Positions 17,823-27,399 of a DNA stretch of 64,000 nt are shown here, one piece after another. The notes below the pieces were generated by a model. The model had not been told where the DNA came from. It searched no databases and saw only the letters and a list, made by a program, of their open reading frames with translations. Location: positions 148,922 to 212,921 of the forward strand of contig JAIBBZ010000004.1 of assembly GCA_019694435.1 (NCBI GenBank), written 5' to 3'. Each line of letters starts with the position of its first letter. Position 1 is the stretch's first letter. The stretch comes from Pirellulales bacterium. GTDB lineage: Bacteria > Planctomycetota > Planctomycetia > Pirellulales > JAEUIK01. The translations under genes and the position numbers were made by a program.

Positions 17823-18794
17823 TCAGTGAATCAGGTACAACAACGGGAACAGGTAGATCCACACCAAGTCGACCAAGTGCCAGTACAGTCCGACGAAGTC
17901 GACCGGCTCGAAGTAGCCGTCGGCAAACTCGCCGCGCAGGGCCCGCCACAACAGCCAGCCGAGCACCCCGATGCCGATCACGACGTGCAGGCCGTGCAGG
18001 CCCGTCATGCAGAAGTAGATGCCGAAAAAGATCTGCACGTTCTTCGGCTCATGCGGCGGATGATGGGGTTCGGTCGCCGCCAGGGCCGGGGGCAGCGTGC
18101 CTGTCGGACCGGTGCCGGGCGGCGCGAGTGAGCTGCCCGTGGCCGTGGCCGGCGTGATCGGCGCGTTGGCATCGACCGGGGCCGCAGCGGCGTCTGGTGC
18201 CGGAGTCGCGGCAGTTGCCTCGGCCGGCGCAGCGGTCTCAGCGCTCGCAGCAGCAGTTTCGGCATGTTCGCCTTCGCCGGCTTCGCTTGCCCCGTGCTCG
18301 CCGTGAGCCAGATGTTCTTCGCCCGGCTTGAAGTCCGGGGCGTACAGCTTGCCCCAGAGCACGCCGTGGTGCCACTTGTGGCTGTATTCGACGTACTTGA
18401 TGCCCATGAAGGCAAAGCCGCAGGCGATTGTGATGCTCAACAAGCCGATCAGCGCTTTGCGCTGGCCAAGCTGCGCTGCACGGACGCCCAACGCCATCGT
18501 CAAGCTGCTGAAAATGAGCACGCCCGTGTTGATCGCCCCCCACTTCACGTCGAGATACTCGTGGGCATAGACGAACACCTCGGGGTGCAGTCGGCGATAC
18601 ACGGCATAAGCGCAGAACAGCCCGCTGAAGAACAGCACTTCCTGCACCAGGAACAACCACATCCCGAGCTTGCCCGAGTAGAACTGCTGCTCGGGGGTCT
18701 CGAAGTGATGCGCCAGGTGGGGCAGGTGCCCGTGCTCGCCGTGACCGTCCGCGCCATGATCGCCGGGAGCGTGAGATTCAACGTGCGTCGCCAT
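17823..18794 (-). CDS. ctaE: Cytochrome c oxidase subunit III with low-complexity insertion
   Basis: The 323-residue subunit III is recognised by HLPHLAHHFETPEQQF and WLFLVQEVLFFSGLF. Later come NTGVLIFSSLTMALGVRAA and HGLHVVIGIGVLGWLLW, and the end is EPVDFVGLYWHLVDLVWIYLFPLLY. It has no cofactors and stabilises subunit I. Between the helix ending near residue 140 and HHPPHEPKNVQIFFGIYF there is a roughly 90-residue Ala/Pro/Thr/Glu-rich insert (about residues 158-248). It holds no hydrophobic segment, so the loop is expanded on one side of the membrane while topology is kept. The family is usually about 200-240 residues long. Confidence 0.9.
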   Translation of the reverse strand: MATHVESHAPGDHGADGHGEHGHLPHLAHHFETPEQQFYSGKLGMWLFLVQEVLFFSGLFCAYAVYRRLHPEVFVYAHEYLDVKWGAINTGVLIFSSLTMALGVRAAQLGQRKALIGLLSITIACGFAFMGIKYVEYSHKWHHGVLWGKLYAPDFKPGEEHLAHGEHGASEAGEGEHAETAAASAETAAPAEATAATPAPDAAAAPVDANAPITPATATGSSLAPPGTGPTGTLPPALAATEPHHPPHEPKNVQIFFGIYFCMTGLHGLHVVIGIGVLGWLLWRALRGEFADGYFEPVDFVGLYWHLVDLVWIYLFPLLYLIH

Positions 18795-18890
18795 GGAGGT
18801 TCGACTGCCTGCTTACAAAGGGTTGGTTGAGTTCGTTGTTCCGCATCCAGCGGCGCCCCGGCAGGTCAGCCCGGGACCGCCGACTCGCGG

Positions 18891-20609
<1,719 letters not shown>

Positions 20610-20637
20610 GTATGCCAACCTCGATCTGGAAGGTCGC

Positions 20638-21669
20638 TTACTTGAGCGACTTGAGGAACTCGATGATCACCGAAATCTGCTTGTCTTTCAGCATGCCCTT
20701 GTAGGACGACATCACCGGCTTGAACCCGGCGACGACCTTGGCCTGCGGATCGAGGATCGATTCGCGGATGTAGTTCTCGTCGACCGTCACCGTCGAGCCG
20801 TCGGCCAGCTTTTCCTGCCGGCCGTAGACGCCCTTGAACGACGGACCCACGCGCGGTGTGCCGTCGATCGTGTGACACTGAGCACAGCCTTTGCGTTCGT
20901 AGTAGTACCGGCCTGCTTCAACCGGCGGCAACGTTTCGGCCACGTTCGAGGCCTTCTCGAGCCAGGCCGGGAATTCGTCGGCCGGGTGCACGATCACCTT
21001 GGCCAGCATGTCCGAGTGATCGGTACCGCAGTACTCGGTGCAGAACAGTTGATACTCGCCTGGCTCGGCGTTAAACCACATGTAGGTGTAACGGCCGGGT
21101 ACCACGTCCTGCTTCACGCGGAAGGCCGGCACGTACAGGCTGTGCAGCACGTCGTTCGAGGTCATCACCAGCCGTACCGGGCGCCCCGCCGGCACGTGCA
21201 GGTCTTTATCGGAAAAACCGTTGGGGTAGGTGAACTCCCAACTCCACTGCCGGGCCATGACGCTGATGTCGTAGCTGTCGCTGGGCGGCGTCCGCAGGTC
21301 GAGGTACCCCGCAAAGCCCCAGTAGAAGATGAAAATCAACAGCACGCCGGGCACCACGCTCCAGGTCACTTCGAGCGCCGTGCTGTGTGCGGGCGAGTCG
21401 GCCGGTTCGACACCCGGCTGACGCCGATACGCGATCATGAACAGCACCATCAAGGCGATGATGATCACGAAAAAGATCAGACTGAGCGTGAGGATGAAGT
21501 AGAAGACCCAGTCGACCTCGGCGGCGACCGTCGATTTCTGCTCGGGAAACAGGAAACTCGAGCCGGTGAGCTGTGCCCAAAGTGTCGATGGAGCCCAGTG
21601 AGGCGATTGGGCCCACAGGGGCGACAAGCCACACGCGGCGATCTTCGTGGACGCGAGAAGGGGAGTCAT
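20638..21669 (-). CDS. ctaC: caa3 cytochrome c oxidase subunit II with fused cytochrome c
   Basis: The 343-residue protein has two membrane helices (about 49-74 and 98-117), then the CuA cupredoxin domain and a C-terminal cytochrome c domain. The CuA ligands are in [12 protein letters not shown] together with an upstream His in [12 protein letters not shown]. The haem site is CAQCH, with probable axial Met in [11 protein letters not shown] near the end. Electrons pass from alternative complex III (or a cytochrome c) to the fused haem, then to CuA and subunit I. The N-terminus before the first helix is odd: it repeats [22 protein letters not shown] units instead of a normal signal peptide. Confidence 0.95.
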   Translation of the reverse strand: MTPLLASTKIAACGLSPLWAQSPHWAPSTLWAQLTGSSFLFPEQKSTVAAEVDWVFYFILTLSLIFFVIIIALMVLFMIAYRRQPGVEPADSPAHSTALEVTWSVVPGVLLIFIFYWGFAGYLDLRTPPSDSYDISVMARQWSWEFTYPNGFSDKDLHVPAGRPVRLVMTSNDVLHSLYVPAFRVKQDVVPGRYTYMWFNAEPGEYQLFCTEYCGTDHSDMLAKVIVHPADEFPAWLEKASNVAETLPPVEAGRYYYERKGCAQCHTIDGTPRVGPSFKGVYGRQEKLADGSTVTVDENYIRESILDPQAKVVAGFKPVMSSYKGMLKDKQISVIIEFLKSLK

Positions 21670-21719
21670 ATCGAGCTCTGGTCTTGTGTCGCCCGCAGGC
21701 GTTCAGTGGACAGGGGTGT

Positions 21720-22796
21720 TCAAGTGGTCTGTGGCGAGGGGCTCGCCGCATCCGGCGCCGTCAGGGAAATGCTCAGCGGAACGGCCGCGACGAGCGACTC
21801 CGCGGTTGCCATCGGGTCGGGCTGAGTACCCGCAGCCGGGTCGGGCTGCGACTGGCGCCGGCGATCGACCCGCCGCAATTGCCACAGACCCACGAGCACC
21901 AGTCCCACGGTCAAGGCACCGCCGGCCCGCATCAATCGCAAGGCGGCGGGTCCATAGCGGCCGGTGGCCGAGTCGTAGTGAAAGCAAAACAGCAGGATCT
22001 TGTCGGTCGCGGTGCCGATGCGCCCGTCGGAGGCCTCGACCAGCGACAGCCGCACGGTTTGCGGCTGATAATGCACGCCGTACAAGTAACGCGACAGGCG
22101 ACCGTCGGGCGTGCAGACCATCGCCACGGCCGCGTGGGCAAACTCTTTCCGCTCGGGCACCCAGGCGTAGCCAAATCCGGTCGCCTTGGCGAGCCGCTCG
22201 ACGTTGGCGTTTTGGCCGGTCAAGAAGTGCCAGCCGCCGGCGTCGCGCGTTTCGCGCTGGTAGAGCCGCAGGTAGTGCTGCTGGGCCAATTGAGCGCGGC
22301 CGGTCGTTTCGTTCGGATTGATGCTGACGGTCACGATGCGGTACTCGTGCCCCAGCGTCCAATCGATCTCTTGTAGGCATTCGACCAGGCCTTCGAGCTG
22401 CAGGCTGCACAGCATCGGGCAGTCGGAGTAGTTCATCGTCAGGATTACCGGGTGCTGGCCGTCGAAATAGTCGGCCAACCGCACACCGTGATTCCGCTCG
22501 TCCTTGAAGGTCAGCTCCAAGGGCAGCTTGTCGCCGAGATGCTCGGTTACGTTGACGCCTTGCAGCGGGGCCGGGGCATCTTCTTGGCGCGGCACGTATC
22601 CGTTCGGCGCCTCGAGGTTGGCGATGCCGCGCTTGAGCTGTGCGGCATCCGCGGCGCTGGCGATCGCGTCCTCGGCCGCGGCCAAGGGAAGGCACAGGTA
22701 CGAGCCGGCCAGCAATGCGACCAGGCCAACGCCCAACCGCGCCGGCAGCCAGCGGCTGGGCCTGCGTCGTATCGTGCGAGTGGGGACGGCGGTCAT
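21720..22796 (-). CDS. SCO1/SenC copper chaperone, membrane-anchored at both ends
   Basis: The 358-residue Sco protein delivers copper to the CuA site of subunit II. It has an N-terminal signal/anchor (LGVGLVALLAGSYLCLPLA), a thioredoxin-fold domain with the CxxxC site in YSDCPMLCSL, and the copper-ligand His in EFAHAAVAMVCTPDG. Near the C-terminus there is a second hydrophobic helix (GGALTVGLVLVGLWQL) followed by a polar tail. Ordinary Sco proteins (about 200 residues) lack it, but planctomycete and bacteroidete relatives often have it. The ATG at 22796 was chosen, as upstream codons overlap the intergenic space. It sits directly before ctaC, as expected for its role. Confidence 0.9.
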   Translation of the reverse strand: MTAVPTRTIRRRPSRWLPARLGVGLVALLAGSYLCLPLAAAEDAIASAADAAQLKRGIANLEAPNGYVPRQEDAPAPLQGVNVTEHLGDKLPLELTFKDERNHGVRLADYFDGQHPVILTMNYSDCPMLCSLQLEGLVECLQEIDWTLGHEYRIVTVSINPNETTGRAQLAQQHYLRLYQRETRDAGGWHFLTGQNANVERLAKATGFGYAWVPERKEFAHAAVAMVCTPDGRLSRYLYGVHYQPQTVRLSLVEASDGRIGTATDKILLFCFHYDSATGRYGPAALRLMRAGGALTVGLVLVGLWQLRRVDRRRQSQPDPAAGTQPDPMATAESLVAAVPLSISLTAPDAASPSPQTT

Positions 22797-22888
22797 CGGA
22801 ATAGCCAGCGGCAAGTACCGAAAGCGAATCAAGTTCTCGGAAAACGGTCTATTGTTTCGTTCGCGCGCGGCCGCTGCCATCACGCGGC

Positions 22889-23371
22889 TCAGGGGTTCGT
22901 AGCGGGTGCGACATTTGGCTGCGCCTCGCTCCCTGCGGAGGGTGTCGCGCTGGTGCTCGGCGGCGTGCCGTCCGCAGGTGGCGCTTCTTTCTTGGGTGGC
23001 GGCGGTGGCGGGCCGGTGACGTCGGCCTCGGGATTGGCGGCCAACTCTTTGAGCACGAGCCCCGAGGCGACGTCGATCGGAATCGCGTACACCTTGCGTT
23101 CGGCATCGACGACGCGATAGGCGGCTAGCTGCGTTTCCTGCTGCTCGAACACGCCGTGGGCGATCTCGCCATAGCCCGGGGCGTGCTTGGTATCGACCAC
23201 GTGGCGATCGAACTGCGTGTACAGGCCGTTGATCGCGATCATGCTGACCAGCACGGTAAAGCCACCGACCCCGACGACCGTCGCGAGGAGCTTGCTGGGG
23301 GTACGATCCGGCTCGGTGAGCACCTGGCCGTTGCCTTCGCCGTGGTGATCCGAAGAGTAATGGTCGGACAT
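22889..23371 (-). CDS. Membrane-anchored small protein of the ACIII/caa3 operon, unknown function
   Basis: The 160-residue product has a polar His/Asp-rich N-terminus and one membrane helix (about 29-50, LLATVVGVGGFTVLVSMIAI). A folded-looking segment follows (QLAAYRVVDAERKVYAIPIDVASGLVLKEL). The last third is Pro/Ala-rich (PPPPPPKKE). I know no named family. The 'Y-x-V-x-D-x-(E/A)-K-x-V-x-IPI' pattern recalls the alanine/VxIPI segment seen in small proteins encoded between ACIII and caa3 genes in other bacteria. It probably acts in assembly or as an accessory subunit. The gene lies 27 bases behind actF and 92 before sco. Confidence 0.65.
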   Translation of the reverse strand: MSDHYSSDHHGEGNGQVLTEPDRTPSKLLATVVGVGGFTVLVSMIAINGLYTQFDRHVVDTKHAPGYGEIAHGVFEQQETQLAAYRVVDAERKVYAIPIDVASGLVLKELAANPEADVTGPPPPPPKKEAPPADGTPPSTSATPSAGSEAQPNVAPATNP

Positions 23372-23398
23372 GGAATCAGGTTCCTTCGGCGGTCGCCG

Positions 23399-24625
23399 TT
23401 ATGCGTTCTTGAAGGCCAGGGAGTCGCGCAACCGCGGGTCGCGCACCGGCACCAGCGAGCGGTCGCTGGCCAGCCAGGCGAAAGCCGCCACGAACAGCCC
23501 ACCGACGCCCAGCATGCAGGTGGCGTCCATCAAGCTCCAAGGCACGCGGTTGGAATCCAAGTTCGGCATCACCAGCCAATACAGGTCGAGCCAGTGCATG
23601 ACCAGCAACCAGGTGGCCCAGAACGCCAGCCCGAAGCGGCTGCGCTTCACATGGCGCGAGACCAGACCCAGGAACGGGATGAAGAAGTGGCCGAACAACA
23701 GGGCCAGGGAGATGTATTCCCAGCCACCCTGCCACCGCATGCGGTAAAAGACCAGCTCTTCCGGAATGTTCGCGTACCAGATCAACATCAACTGTGAGAA
23801 GCCGATGTAGGCCCAGAACACGACGAAGCCGAACATGAACTTGCCCAGATCGTGGTAGTGCTCGGTGGTGATCGCGTGGCTCAGCCGGCCGGTCCGTTGG
23901 ATCAGCATCGACGTGAGGATCACGCCCGCGAAGAAGGCGATGGCCGTCCCTGCGAAGAAATACACGCCGAAGATGGTGCTGTACCACTCGGGCAACAGGC
24001 TCATCAACCAATCGAACGCGGCGAAGGTCGTGGTCAGGGCGAATAGGATGCACGCCGGCGCGCTGACCGATTGCATCCGCGTCGTCCAGTCGGGATTGCC
24101 GTCGGTGTCTTGCTGCACCGAACGGCCCAGGAAGTACCGGGCCAGGATCGTCCAGATGGCGAAATATGCGACGCTGCGCAGGGCGAAGGCCTGCGGATTC
24201 AAGAACACCTGCTTGTGCTTCAGCAGGTGGCTCTCTTCGACGACCTTCGGATTGTTCCACGAGTAGAGGCCGCTGTTGCCCATCAACAGGGGCACGAGAA
24301 TCGGTAGAAACAGCACGAACAAGATCGGCAGGAGGCCGGCCAGCAGTTCGGCCACGCGCCGCACAGCGACGCTCCACCCGGCCCGGGTCACGTGCTGGGT
24401 GCACAGGAAGAATAGCGCGCCCAGCGAGATGGTGAAGAAGAAGCAGAAAGCAACCAGGTAGGAATGCTGGAAGTGCGCCAGGCTGTCCTTATCGAGGAAG
24501 CCCAAAAACAGCGACAGGCCCAGGCCCACGAAGCCGACAATCCCAGCGTTGCGGGTCAGACGCGACCCGGCTTCGCCCAGGAAACGCTGCTCGTCGAAAA
24601 TGTTGATGACTGCGTGCTTGTGCAT
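23399..24625 (-). CDS. actF: Alternative complex III membrane subunit ActF
   Basis: This 408-residue membrane protein of the quinol:cytochrome c oxidoreductase has about ten hydrophobic helices, starting with NAGIVGFVGLGLSLFLGFL and including FAFCFFFTISLGALFFL-type segments. Characteristic pieces are LYSWNNP, FAAFDWLMSLLPEWYSTIFG, GRLSHAITTEHYHDLGKFMFGFVVFWAYIGF and MHWLDLYWLVMP. ActF is related to ActC/NrfD but less conserved at the quinone site and gives structural support. Its place after ActDE and before the oxidase genes is the usual order. It starts 11 bases after the actDE stop. Confidence 0.9.
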   Translation of the reverse strand: MHKHAVINIFDEQRFLGEAGSRLTRNAGIVGFVGLGLSLFLGFLDKDSLAHFQHSYLVAFCFFFTISLGALFFLCTQHVTRAGWSVAVRRVAELLAGLLPILFVLFLPILVPLLMGNSGLYSWNNPKVVEESHLLKHKQVFLNPQAFALRSVAYFAIWTILARYFLGRSVQQDTDGNPDWTTRMQSVSAPACILFALTTTFAAFDWLMSLLPEWYSTIFGVYFFAGTAIAFFAGVILTSMLIQRTGRLSHAITTEHYHDLGKFMFGFVVFWAYIGFSQLMLIWYANIPEELVFYRMRWQGGWEYISLALLFGHFFIPFLGLVSRHVKRSRFGLAFWATWLLVMHWLDLYWLVMPNLDSNRVPWSLMDATCMLGVGGLFVAAFAWLASDRSLVPVRDPRLRDSLAFKNA

Positions 24626-24636
24626 CGTGATTCAGC

Positions 24637-25866
24637 TTAGGGGTTCAGGGCCGCGCGTTGATTCTCGGGCACGTCGTCGATCGTGGCGTTCTGGCTGCGC
24701 TGCAGGGCCCGGACATAGAGCAAGATGGCCCAGCGGTCGGCCGTCGAAATCTGCGAGCCATAGGGCGGCATCTTGCGGACCCCCTTGGTGATCGAGTTGA
24801 ACAACTGGCCCACCGGCTGCACGACGACCGTCGGCGCGTGCAGCGAGAGCGGCGGTACCCAGGCCGGGTCTTCGAGCTCGGTGGCCCGCCGCGCGATCAA
24901 GCCATCGCCCACGCCCAGGCGGCCGTGACAGGTGGCGCAGTAGATATTGAATTGCTGCCGGCCGCGCTCCAGCGAGGCCTGATCAATCGTCAATTCCTTG
25001 GGAAACGTCTTGGCCCAATCCTCGCCGACGACGCCGCGCTCGAAGTGATCGTCCGCTTGCAATTCGCCGCGCGCCACGGTGCCGGCTACGGGCGCGCGGT
25101 ATTCGCGGCCGTCGGCGAACAATGGGTTGGCTTTTTGCGCCTTCATCTTCGGCTGGAAGTCCATGTCCTGGATCGGGTGGACCCGCGGCGACGTGCCGGT
25201 CGAGCCCCGGGCCGCGAGGATCACGGCCGGCGGCAACAGCCCCAAGATGGTCAGGACGACGCCGGCCACCTTGATCCCTTGCGGCAGGCCCGGCAGCGTC
25301 GCCGGAACCATCAGCGTTTCGACCAATTGCGCGCCGGCCGAGCTGAGCAACTCGGTGGTACGCTGTTGCTGAAACTTCGGATCCTCGGCTTCGACCGAGA
25401 TGAAGAAGCCGTCGGACGTTGCCCGGCGAAACCGTTCGCTGGCGAACACCGGGTGGAAGAACTGCGGCAGTTGGTTCAGACCCCACATGCCGAAGAACGT
25501 GGCGAAGGCCGCGAACAAAATCGTGCACTCGAACACGATCGGGATGAACGCCGGCAGGCTGAAGAGCGGCTTACCGCTGATCAGGAACGGGTAGTTGATC
25601 GAGTTGGTCCACCATTGCAGCAGCAGGCCCAATCCGGCGCCGGTGATGCCCAGCAGCAGCACGATCCAGGGCAGCACGGTCATCCGCTGGCCCATCGCCT
25701 CCTCGGCACCGTGGATCGGGTGGGGCGAATGCAAATCCCAGCGCTGATAACCAGCGTCGCGCACCTTTTCCGCTGCGGCGAGCAGGGCATCGGCCGATTC
25801 GTACTGGGCCAACACTCCGGCCACGCGTTCGGCCGCGGCGCTGGAAGTAGATGAATGGGCGGACAT
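24637..25866 (-). CDS. actDE: Fused alternative complex III subunits ActD and ActE (DUF3341 plus monohaem cytochrome c)
   Basis: In most species ActD and ActE are separate; here a single 409-residue chain carries both. Residues 1 to about 180 are ActD (DUF3341): VAGVLAQYESADALLAAAEKV, HPIHGAEEAMG, two helices (about 63-85 and 105-128), then FASERFRRATSDGFFISVEA. A third helix at about 204-226 anchors ActE. Its c-type haem is bound by Cys310-Ala-Thr-Cys313-His314 (NIYCATCHGRLGVGDG), with a candidate axial Met in RKMPPYGSQIS. The frame is uninterrupted across the join, so the fusion is not a sequencing error visible here. It passes electrons from ActA/B toward the oxidase. Confidence 0.92.
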   Translation of the reverse strand: MSAHSSTSSAAAERVAGVLAQYESADALLAAAEKVRDAGYQRWDLHSPHPIHGAEEAMGQRMTVLPWIVLLLGITGAGLGLLLQWWTNSINYPFLISGKPLFSLPAFIPIVFECTILFAAFATFFGMWGLNQLPQFFHPVFASERFRRATSDGFFISVEAEDPKFQQQRTTELLSSAGAQLVETLMVPATLPGLPQGIKVAGVVLTILGLLPPAVILAARGSTGTSPRVHPIQDMDFQPKMKAQKANPLFADGREYRAPVAGTVARGELQADDHFERGVVGEDWAKTFPKELTIDQASLERGRQQFNIYCATCHGRLGVGDGLIARRATELEDPAWVPPLSLHAPTVVVQPVGQLFNSITKGVRKMPPYGSQISTADRWAILLYVRALQRSQNATIDDVPENQRAALNP

Positions 25867-25941
25867 GGGGCAGGGGTTCCTCGATCGTGCAGCGGGCGTG
25901 CGTCCCGCGGGCGCCGAAATGGGTTGGGTTCGTGAACTCGC

Positions 25942-27399
25942 TTAATGGGCCGGGGCGGCATGTCCGACGATCGCGTCGGCCGGGGCGCCGTTGCCCGAGA
26001 TCTTGTGCCCCGCCACGTCGTGGTCGTGCGGCAACACTTGTTTCACTTCGGCAATCGCGATCACCGGCAAGAAGCGGCAGAACAGCAGGAACATGAACAC
26101 GAACAAGCCGCAGGTGCCGGCGAACGTGCAAATATCGACGTAGGTCGGGCGGTAGTAGTACCAGGCCGCGGGCAGGAAGTCGCGGCTGAGCGACGAGACG
26201 ATGATCACGAACCGCTCGAACCACATGCCGATCGTCACCAGGATCGAAACCACGTACATCACGGGAATCGACCGCCGCGCCCACGCGAACCAGAAAATCT
26301 GGGGCGAGACGACGTTGCAGAAGATCATGGCCCAGTACGCCCAGGCATACGGGCCCAGGGCCCGGTTGAAGAACGTGAACAATTCATACGTGTTGCCGCT
26401 GTACCAGGCGATGAAGAACTCGGTCGCATACGCGTACCCGACCATCATGCCGGTCGCCATGATGATCTTGTTCATGTTCTCCAGATGCCGCAGTGTGATC
26501 AGGTGCTTGAGGTGGAAGATCGACCGTACCGGCACGAGCAGCAGCACCACCATCGCGAAGCCGCCGAAGATGGCCCCCGCGACGAAGTACGGCGGGAAGA
26601 TCGTCGTGTGCCAGCCGGGCAATTGGCTCGTGGCGAAGTCGAAGCTCACCACCGAGTGCACGCTCAACACCAGCGGCGTGCTCAGGGCCGCCAGCAGCAG
26701 GTAGGCGCGTTCATAGCGGTGCCACTGCCGGGCCGAACCGCGCCAGCCCAGGGCGAAAAAGCCGAACACGCGACGCGCGATCGGACTGGTCGATCGATCG
26801 CGGAGCGTCGCCAGGTCGGGCACGAGCCCCGTGTACCAGAACAACAGCGAAACGGTCAGATAGGTCGAGATCGCGAAGATGTCCCACATCAGCGGGCTGC
26901 GAAACTGCGGCCACATCTGCATCTGGTTGGGGATCGGAAACATCCAGTAGACGACCCACACGCGGCCGACGTGAATGCCGGGATACAGCCCGGCGCACAT
27001 CACGGCGAACAGGGTCATGGCCTCGGCGGCGCGGTTGATACTGGTGCGCCAGCCCTGCCGGAACAGGAACAAGATCGCCGAGATCAGCGTGCCGGCGTGG
27101 CCGATCCCGATCCAGAACACGAAGTTCGTGATGTCCCAGGCCCAACCGACAGGGTTGGTGTTACCCCACACGCCGACGCCGGTCACGATCAAGTAGGTGA
27201 CCATGGCGCCGAGGTTCAGCACCAGCAGGCCTGAAATCGTCAGCAGCACGTACCAGATGGCCGGTGGGCGCGGACGCTCGACGATCTCGCACACCGTTTC
27301 GGTGATGCTGCCGAGGTTCTGATCGCCCAGCACCAGCGGTGAGCGCCGTTGCGGGTCGTCGGCCGTGTTATCAAACGTGCGCAGGGCTATGCTGCTCAT
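25942..27399 (-). CDS. actC: Alternative complex III quinol-oxidising subunit ActC (NrfD/PsrC family)
   Basis: The 485-residue integral membrane protein has about ten helices and carries the quinol site facing ActB. Recognisable segments are [77 protein letters not shown] and [11 protein letters not shown]. These are close to the ActC pattern, including the conserved HAGT and the His/Asp pair. Its ATG at 27399 lies inside actB: the two genes overlap by 29 bases in different frames, which implies coupled translation of the iron-sulfur and membrane subunits. Confidence 0.94.
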   Translation of the reverse strand: MSSIALRTFDNTADDPQRRSPLVLGDQNLGSITETVCEIVERPRPPAIWYVLLTISGLLVLNLGAMVTYLIVTGVGVWGNTNPVGWAWDITNFVFWIGIGHAGTLISAILFLFRQGWRTSINRAAEAMTLFAVMCAGLYPGIHVGRVWVVYWMFPIPNQMQMWPQFRSPLMWDIFAISTYLTVSLLFWYTGLVPDLATLRDRSTSPIARRVFGFFALGWRGSARQWHRYERAYLLLAALSTPLVLSVHSVVSFDFATSQLPGWHTTIFPPYFVAGAIFGGFAMVVLLLVPVRSIFHLKHLITLRHLENMNKIIMATGMMVGYAYATEFFIAWYSGNTYELFTFFNRALGPYAWAYWAMIFCNVVSPQIFWFAWARRSIPVMYVVSILVTIGMWFERFVIIVSSLSRDFLPAAWYYYRPTYVDICTFAGTCGLFVFMFLLFCRFLPVIAIAEVKQVLPHDHDVAGHKISGNGAPADAIVGHAAPAH

